This document shows positions 29,798-34,262 of a stretch of 34,262 nt of DNA, in pieces. How positions within the stretch are numbered: position 1 is the stretch's first letter; every line of letters begins with the position of its first letter. Position numbers and translations under genes: made by a program. Origin of the DNA: Thermoplasmata archaeon (lineage in GTDB: Archaea > Thermoplasmatota > Thermoplasmata > Lutacidiplasmatales > UBA184); NCBI GenBank assembly GCA_030038095.1, contig JASHPK010000022.1:1-34262 (forward strand), in the 5' to 3' direction. Below the pieces are notes generated by a model that did not search any database, was not told the DNA's origin, and saw only the letters and a list, made by a program, of their open reading frames with translations.

Positions 29798-32700
29798 TCA
29801 GTCTTCCTTCCAGGGATGCACCGGTTCCGGGGCCACCGCGGCGGGCGGCACGTAGGCGGACGGCGGGGGAGGAGGCCGGGCCCTCCGGCGGGACCGATCG
29901 GCGAGATACACGACGCCGGCGGCGACCGCGGCCCCCACGATGAGCCCGAGGATCAGCCCCTCCTCGAGATCGGACGTGCTCGAAGAGGTCGAGCTCGAGG
30001 TGGGCGGCTTGACCGCCACCGCGACCACGGTGAGTGGAAGGGAGCCGGAGACCGCGGCCCCGGTCGAGTCCGTGACCTTGAACGAGACCAGGAACGTCCC
30101 GGCGCTCGCGAACAGATGACGGACCGAGGATCCGGAGGCGTTCGACCCGTCCCCGAACGACCAGGAGACCGTGTACGGCACCTTCCCTCCGCTCGGCGCC
30201 GCCGAGAACTGCACGGAGTATCCGACGACGGGGGACGTGGTGGAGGAGCCGTTGTAGACGTAGGACTCGGTGGCCCCGAGGGCCGGATAGACCGTCACCT
30301 GAGTGGTGGCATTGAATCCGCGACCGAAGGAGTCCTCGTAGTGGAACGTGACGTTCCAGGTTCCGGCGGTCGACCAGGTCTGGACCGTGGAAAGGCCGGT
30401 GCCGCTCGTCCCTCCCTGGACCGTCCAGTCGTCCACGAGCGTGCCGACGCCTCCGGACACCACCGCCGTGAGGTTGACGGGCTGCCCCACGTCGACCCCG
30501 CCCACGGGCGAGATCACGATGTGTCCCGAGGGATTGGGCATCACGTCGACCGTCCCGACCGCAGCGTAGTACTCCCCGACCGAGTCGGTGACGACGAGGT
30601 TGACGGTGTTCGTCCCGATCGACGGGAAGGAGGTCGTGAAGTTGTTCGTGTAGGCGACGGCGAGCCCGTCCACCCACCAAGTGAAGTTGTAGGGGGCGAC
30701 CCCGAGGCTGGCCGTGGAGTTGAAGGAGACGCTCGCATTGGTGTCGGTCATCACCGTCGCCGGTAGGGTCACACCGCCGATCGCGGCGGTCGCGACGAGG
30801 CTGGCGTACACGTACACCTGAACCGACACGGCCACGAGGGGCCCTCCGACCGTCGCGCCGATCTTGATCGTGAGGTTGACGGTACCGGGGGCGTTCGGCG
30901 TACAGTTCCAATAGAGGCTCAGCCCGGAAGCGCCTCCGCCGCACCTACCGGTGGGACCGCTCGAGAGGATGGGGCCCAACGCGAGCGGACCCGAGCCGCC
31001 GGTCACCGTGATGCGGACGCTGAACGGCTGGCCCACTCGGTCCGGGTTGGGAGTGGCTGTGACCGACGGGGTCCCGAGCGGACTCGCGACGACGCTCAGC
31101 GTTCCGGATTCGTAGTTCGTGATCCAGATCTCGTTGAACTGTCCATGCGCTTCGGGGAAGCTCCCGAGCTTGGGGGTGGGTAGGGACAGGGCCTGGACCG
31201 GGAACTGGCCGACCGGGATGGAGATCGAGGAACCCCAGCCCGCCGCGACGCTCGAACCGTCGATCGCGGTGAGGTTTCCCGACAGCGCCGGGATCCCGAA
31301 CGTGGTCAGCGCGTAGACGAACTCTCGAGAAGGATCATACATGATGCTCCAGGACACGTAGTGATAGGGGATGGTCACCGGAGTCGCGTAGGCGACGTTC
31401 GAGGTCGCGTTGATGATCGTGATCTCGTTGCCGAGCACATAGACGCAGTTGTCGGCAGGGTCGTAGGTCGCCGAGGTGTCGTTCGTGCCCGCGTTCGAGA
31501 TCGCCGGGACCAGGACGGCTCCGGTCGCCCCGCTCACGACGGAGACGGCTCCGCTCGTGTGGTTCACTACGTAGAGATCGTCGTCCATCGGATCGAGCGC
31601 GATCGCGGTCTCCGTCGAGTTGCCCTTGGCGAGTCCCACCGAATTGGCGAGGGTCAGATTGTTCGCGTAGAGCGCGATCAACCCGGTCTCGTTGTTGAGC
31701 AGCCACAATCGGTTGCTCGTGTTATCCAGGGTGAGAGCGATGTTCGTGCCGGAGTTCGCGTATCGAGCTTCGAGCGTGGCAGTCGACGCGGAGTAGTTGA
31801 TCGCGTCGACGGCGTCCGTTGCGCCCACGTAGAGAAGATGGGACGAGTCGTTGAGCGCCAGGCCGACGGGGCGGCCCCCGACCAAGTCCTCCGGGATGGG
31901 ATTCGGGATGGAGAGCGACACCTGCAGGGTGATCGGATTCAGGACCGCGATCGAGCCGTCGCGGGCGTTCGCGACAAAGAGCTGGTTCGTGGACGGCGAG
32001 TACGCGAGGCCCGCCGGTCCCGGCCAGATGTCGTGTCCCGTCGCATTGGAGATCACGCGACCGATCGAGAGATTGACGAAGGTGACGGAGCGGGACGCTT
32101 CGTTCCAGATGAGAGCGTTCCCGGACTGATCGGGCACCATGGCGATTCCGGTCGGATTGACTCCCGTGGGTATGGTCCCGTTCAGGGGAGCGAGACCACC
32201 CGTCGTCGAGTTCCAGGTGGAGAATGAGTTGGTGCGGTTGTCCGTGACGAGGAATCCCCAACCGTCCCAGCAGGTGGCGGCGGAGGTTGCACCAAGTCCG
32301 GTTTGTGCAAGTCCGGTTGGGCCAAGCGAGCTCGCATTGTAGAGGACCGCGAGGTGACTGCTCGGGATGGTCACAATAATGTTTCCGGATGCGTTGGAAT
32401 ATGCGACGTCTGAAGCGGGGCCCGTCAGGGTTACCGGTGGGCCCTCCCGGTACGAACTTGAATTTACCACTGTAATATTGTCTGAATTCGCGTTGACGAC
32501 GAACACCTCCGAATCGGACTGGACGAGCGTAAGCCGGGTTGGGCTGCTGCCCACTGGGACACCGTTGACAACGACTGTCTCAGTCGTCGCGTTGATCACG
32601 GTGACGTTATCGGATCCCTCGTTCGCGACGAAGAGCGTGTGGTTCTGCGGGTCGTAGACGATCGCCGAGGGATCGATGCCCACGGGGATCGGCGCGTGGG

Positions 32701-33358
32701 CGGATTGAAGGGAGCTCGGATTGAAGACCGCGACCGAGTTGTTGAGCGGCTGCGTCGCGTAGACGAGGCCGTTGTTCGGGTCGAAGGCGAGCGCCGACGT
32801 GTTGACGAGCGATGGGATCACGCCGAAGAATCCCGGCGGCATCGTGGTCCCGTTGAGCGTCGTGTTCTCCGGGAAGTACTCCAGGACGGGGGCGGTGGAC
32901 GGCTGCGGGTATCGGGGGAGGGTCGACGAGACCGGCGCGTTCGGATACGTCGGGTACCAGACGACGTCCCGAGGCACGGTCGGCGGGGTGAGCACCACGG
33001 GCGACCCCACGGCCCAATCGGCGGTGCGGTAGGCGACGTTGCCCGCGATCGTGCCGTTGGCCGGATTGAGCAGGGACGGGAGGTAGGCGGTGTCGAGACC
33101 GTCGAGCACGGTCTGGGTCACCTGGCCCGCGGTCGGGACGTTCAGGGGAGCCGAGGCGGCCGTCGCGGGGGACGGCGTCGGCGCGGGCGGTGCGCCGTCC
33201 GTCGATCCCGACGGGGTGGGCCCGGGGGGCTTCGACAGCGGGACTGGGGCGGCTCCCGCGACCGGGGCGATCGTCGCGAGGAGGAGGAAGGACCCGACGA
33301 CGATCGTCGCGACTCCCAGAGCGAGCGCTCCGGCGAGGAGCTGGCGGGGGCGGCCCAT
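29798..33358 (-). CDS. Giant surface protein with YVTN beta-propeller and PKD/Ig domains, C-terminal anchor
   Basis: A 1186-residue exported protein. Residues 8-36 form a signal anchor, then a Pro/Ser/Thr-rich spacer to about 75. From about 186 to 690 are repeated propeller blades of the YVTN type (ALAFDPNNGLVYATQ, AIVYDPQNHTLFVANEG, SDNVTVINATT, and similar). Residues about 760-1110 contain three or more PKD/Ig-like beta domains (VTGGSGPLAL, TVSWSFGDGSN). A membrane helix at about 1133-1152 (GLILGLIVGAAVAAGVVYL) is followed by basic residues and a Pro-rich tail. This is the standard make-up of archaeal surface-layer or adhesion proteins; many N-glycosylation sequons. The ATG lies 29.5 bp after TTTAAG. 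Codons for residues about 250-360 are less GC-rich than the rest. Confidence 0.88.
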   Translation of the reverse strand: MGRPRQLLAGALALGVATIVVGSFLLLATIAPVAGAAPVPLSKPPGPTPSGSTDGAPPAPTPSPATAASAPLNVPTAGQVTQTVLDGLDTAYLPSLLNPANGTIAGNVAYRTADWAVGSPVVLTPPTVPRDVVWYPTYPNAPVSSTLPRYPQPSTAPVLEYFPENTTLNGTTMPPGFFGVIPSLVNTSALAFDPNNGLVYATQPLNNSVAVFNPSSLQSAHAPIPVGIDPSAIVYDPQNHTLFVANEGSDNVTVINATTETVVVNGVPVGSSPTRLTLVQSDSEVFVVNANSDNITVVNSSSYREGPPVTLTGPASDVAYSNASGNIIVTIPSSHLAVLYNASSLGPTGLAQTGLGATSAATCWDGWGFLVTDNRTNSFSTWNSTTGGLAPLNGTIPTGVNPTGIAMVPDQSGNALIWNEASRSVTFVNLSIGRVISNATGHDIWPGPAGLAYSPSTNQLFVANARDGSIAVLNPITLQVSLSIPNPIPEDLVGGRPVGLALNDSSHLLYVGATDAVDAINYSASTATLEARYANSGTNIALTLDNTSNRLWLLNNETGLIALYANNLTLANSVGLAKGNSTETAIALDPMDDDLYVVNHTSGAVSVVSGATGAVLVPAISNAGTNDTSATYDPADNCVYVLGNEITIINATSNVAYATPVTIPYHYVSWSIMYDPSREFVYALTTFGIPALSGNLTAIDGSSVAAGWGSSISIPVGQFPVQALSLPTPKLGSFPEAHGQFNEIWITNYESGTLSVVASPLGTPSVTATPNPDRVGQPFSVRITVTGGSGPLALGPILSSGPTGRCGGGASGLSLYWNCTPNAPGTVNLTIKIGATVGGPLVAVSVQVYVYASLVATAAIGGVTLPATVMTDTNASVSFNSTASLGVAPYNFTWWVDGLAVAYTNNFTTSFPSIGTNTVNLVVTDSVGEYYAAVGTVDVMPNPSGHIVISPVGGVDVGQPVNLTAVVSGGVGTLVDDWTVQGGTSGTGLSTVQTWSTAGTWNVTFHYEDSFGRGFNATTQVTVYPALGATESYVYNGSSTTSPVVGYSVQFSAAPSGGKVPYTVSWSFGDGSNASGSSVRHLFASAGTFLVSFKVTDSTGAAVSGSLPLTVVAVAVKPPTSSSTSSSTSDLEEGLILGLIVGAAVAAGVVYLADRSRRRARPPPPPSAYVPPAAVAPEPVHPWKED

Positions 33359-33384
33359 CGTCCGCCGGATGCTGACGGACCCCT

Positions 33385-33390
33385 CTTAAA
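33385..33390 (-). promoter_or_regulatory. TATA box of the YVTN surface protein gene
   Basis: TTTAAG on the minus strand is centred 29.5 bp before the ATG at 33358. Confidence 0.55.
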
Positions 33391-33410
33391 CTCGTGTCTC
33401 GACTCGCGGG

Positions 33411-34262
33411 CTACTGGGGCGGTCCCTGGGTCTGGATGAGACGGCCCGCATGCCCGTCCACGAGGAAGACCGGCTTCTGGCCCTTGTGCTCGAACTGGAA
33501 GTACCAGATCGGCACGTGGAGGAGCTCCCCCTCCGTCACCTCGACCTCGGTGCGGAGGTTCGAGATCATGCCGTGCTTCTTGTGGACGATGTCGGACTGC
33601 AGTTGCTGGACGTACGCCTTCGCGGCGTGCTGCGCCGCGTCCTCGCCGAGGTCGCCGTTCAGGATCGGCGTCCCCTGCGGGATCTGCTTCTTGTCGAAGA
33701 GCCCCCGGTCGCCGAGCGTGAACTGGTAGTCCTTCGGCTGGTAGGCGGTCATCGCCTTCACCGCGACGATCGGGTACTCGAACTGGCCCGAGACGGTCTC
33801 CGAGCGGTTCGGGTTCACGACCGGCCCGGCGAAGATCGGGACGACGGCGAAGCCGCCGCCGCGCCGGCCCGCGAGCGCGCTCCCGAGGAGGGCCCCCGCG
33901 GCCATCGTCCCGACGGTCGCGCCCACGGACGTGGCCACGGCCTGGTACTGGTACGTGGTCGTCGCCGACGTCGGGAGGACCCAGAACGGGACGTAGGAGA
34001 GGTGCTCCTCCGTGAGCTTCGATTCCTCGAAGTCGTGCCGGTGCATGAACCCCTGGCTGTCCATCCAGTCGTGGATCACCTTGACGGCCGCGGCCCGGTC
34101 CGCGACCTTGAGCGTGAGCATCGTGTGCTTGTTGATCTCCTTCCAACCCTGGCCGCCCAGGGTGATCGAACCGCCGCAGTAGTCGCAGGAGATCACCATC
34201 TCCCCGAAGACCGGGTGGATCGGCGCGCCGCACGAGGGGCACTTCAGCTCTTGGGCTCCGGC
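33411..34262 (-). CDS. Zinc-ribbon protein with glycine-rich hydrophobic segment, 5' end outside window
   Basis: The frame remains open to the right edge, so the start is missing. From the edge it encodes a zinc ribbon (CPSCG, then about 16 residues, then CDYCG), a domain with conserved-looking charged and aromatic residues, a glycine-zipper-like hydrophobic segment (VGATVGTMAAGALLGSALAG, about 110 residues after the ATG at 34197-34199), and a second soluble part ending in WYFQFEHKGQKPVFLVDGHAG. The zinc ribbon begins before that internal ATG, which is therefore not the start. The overall plan resembles archaeal zinc-ribbon proteins of unknown function that associate with membranes; I do not assign a function. 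It lies 52 bp upstream of the YVTN protein on the same strand, which has its own promoter. Confidence 0.75.
   Translation of the reverse strand, partial: AGAQELKCPSCGAPIHPVFGEMVISCDYCGGSITLGGQGWKEINKHTMLTLKVADRAAAVKVIHDWMDSQGFMHRHDFEESKLTEEHLSYVPFWVLPTSATTTYQYQAVATSVGATVGTMAAGALLGSALAGRRGGGFAVVPIFAGPVVNPNRSETVSGQFEYPIVAVKAMTAYQPKDYQFTLGDRGLFDKKQIPQGTPILNGDLGEDAAQHAAKAYVQQLQSDIVHKKHGMISNLRTEVEVTEGELLHVPIWYFQFEHKGQKPVFLVDGHAGRLIQTQGPPQ

Noticed and set aside
1-34262. CRISPR arrays, insertion sequences, rRNA, or phage modules
   Set aside because: No spaced direct repeats, transposase, integrase, rRNA segment or phage structural gene was found in any part of the window.

Overview
The window reads as chromosomal DNA of a high-GC archaeon, most likely a member of the Thermoplasmatota. 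The evidence is as follows. The two complete tRNA genes encode no CCA, and one (tRNA-Ser) carries an apparent archaeal-type intron. Many start codons sit about 28 bp downstream of a TTAA/TTAT-type TATA box, as expected for leaderless archaeal mRNAs. There are very large cell-surface proteins anchored by single membrane helices, one built from the 'F-x-E-x-GLP-x-G-T-x-W' repeats common in Thermoplasmata. The taxon is an inference; no rRNA or other phylogenetic marker is present.

Layout. 1-5.3 kb: the 3' end of an enolase-superfamily sugar-acid dehydratase, a small membrane-anchored secreted protein, and a 1213-residue repeat-rich surface protein. 5.4-11 kb: tRNA-Thr(UGU), then a loosely packed stretch with long gaps holding a VOC/glyoxalase-fold protein, a three-helix membrane protein with a zinc ribbon, an unrecognised 202-residue protein, an M19 dipeptidase, a DUF1801 protein and a cupin. 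11-15.9 kb: an alpha/beta hydrolase, a 14-helix MFS drug exporter and a membrane-tethered PstS-like phosphate-binding protein with an Ig-like domain. 15.9-20.4 kb: urocanate hydratase followed by an M29-aminopeptidase-like protein, then another two-helix surface protein.

20.4-27.8 kb is an acyl-CoA / housekeeping stretch: a Nudix hydrolase diverging from an acyl-CoA synthetase, a PIN-domain protein, a dienelactone-hydrolase-like protein with an N-terminal zinc knuckle, SCP2, 3-hydroxyacyl-CoA dehydrogenase, tRNA-Ser(GCU), and an operon of Hjc-like nuclease, thiolase and DUF35 protein joined by 4-nt overlaps. 27.8-29.8 kb: divergent from that operon and sharing one palindromic TATA element, a MoxR-like AAA+ ATPase with an N-terminal winged helix overlaps a zinc-ribbon gene. 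29.8-34.3 kb: a 1186-residue YVTN-propeller/PKD surface protein and the 3'-truncated-by-window end (5' missing) of a zinc-ribbon membrane-associated protein.

The most striking observations are a tRNA-Ser gene whose T-loop is interrupted by about 31 nt forming a perfect 9-bp hairpin; a divergent nuclease / AAA+ / zinc-ribbon locus driven by a single mirror-symmetric promoter, in which the AAA+ Walker B aspartate is replaced; and three metabolic enzymes with altered catalytic residues (urocanase Cys to Gly, thiolase Cys to Ser, M29 protein lacking most metal ligands). Acyl-CoA synthetase, HADH, thiolase, DUF35 and SCP2 together suggest fatty-acid or branched acyl-CoA metabolism, but no enoyl-CoA hydratase or acyl-CoA dehydrogenase lies in the window.
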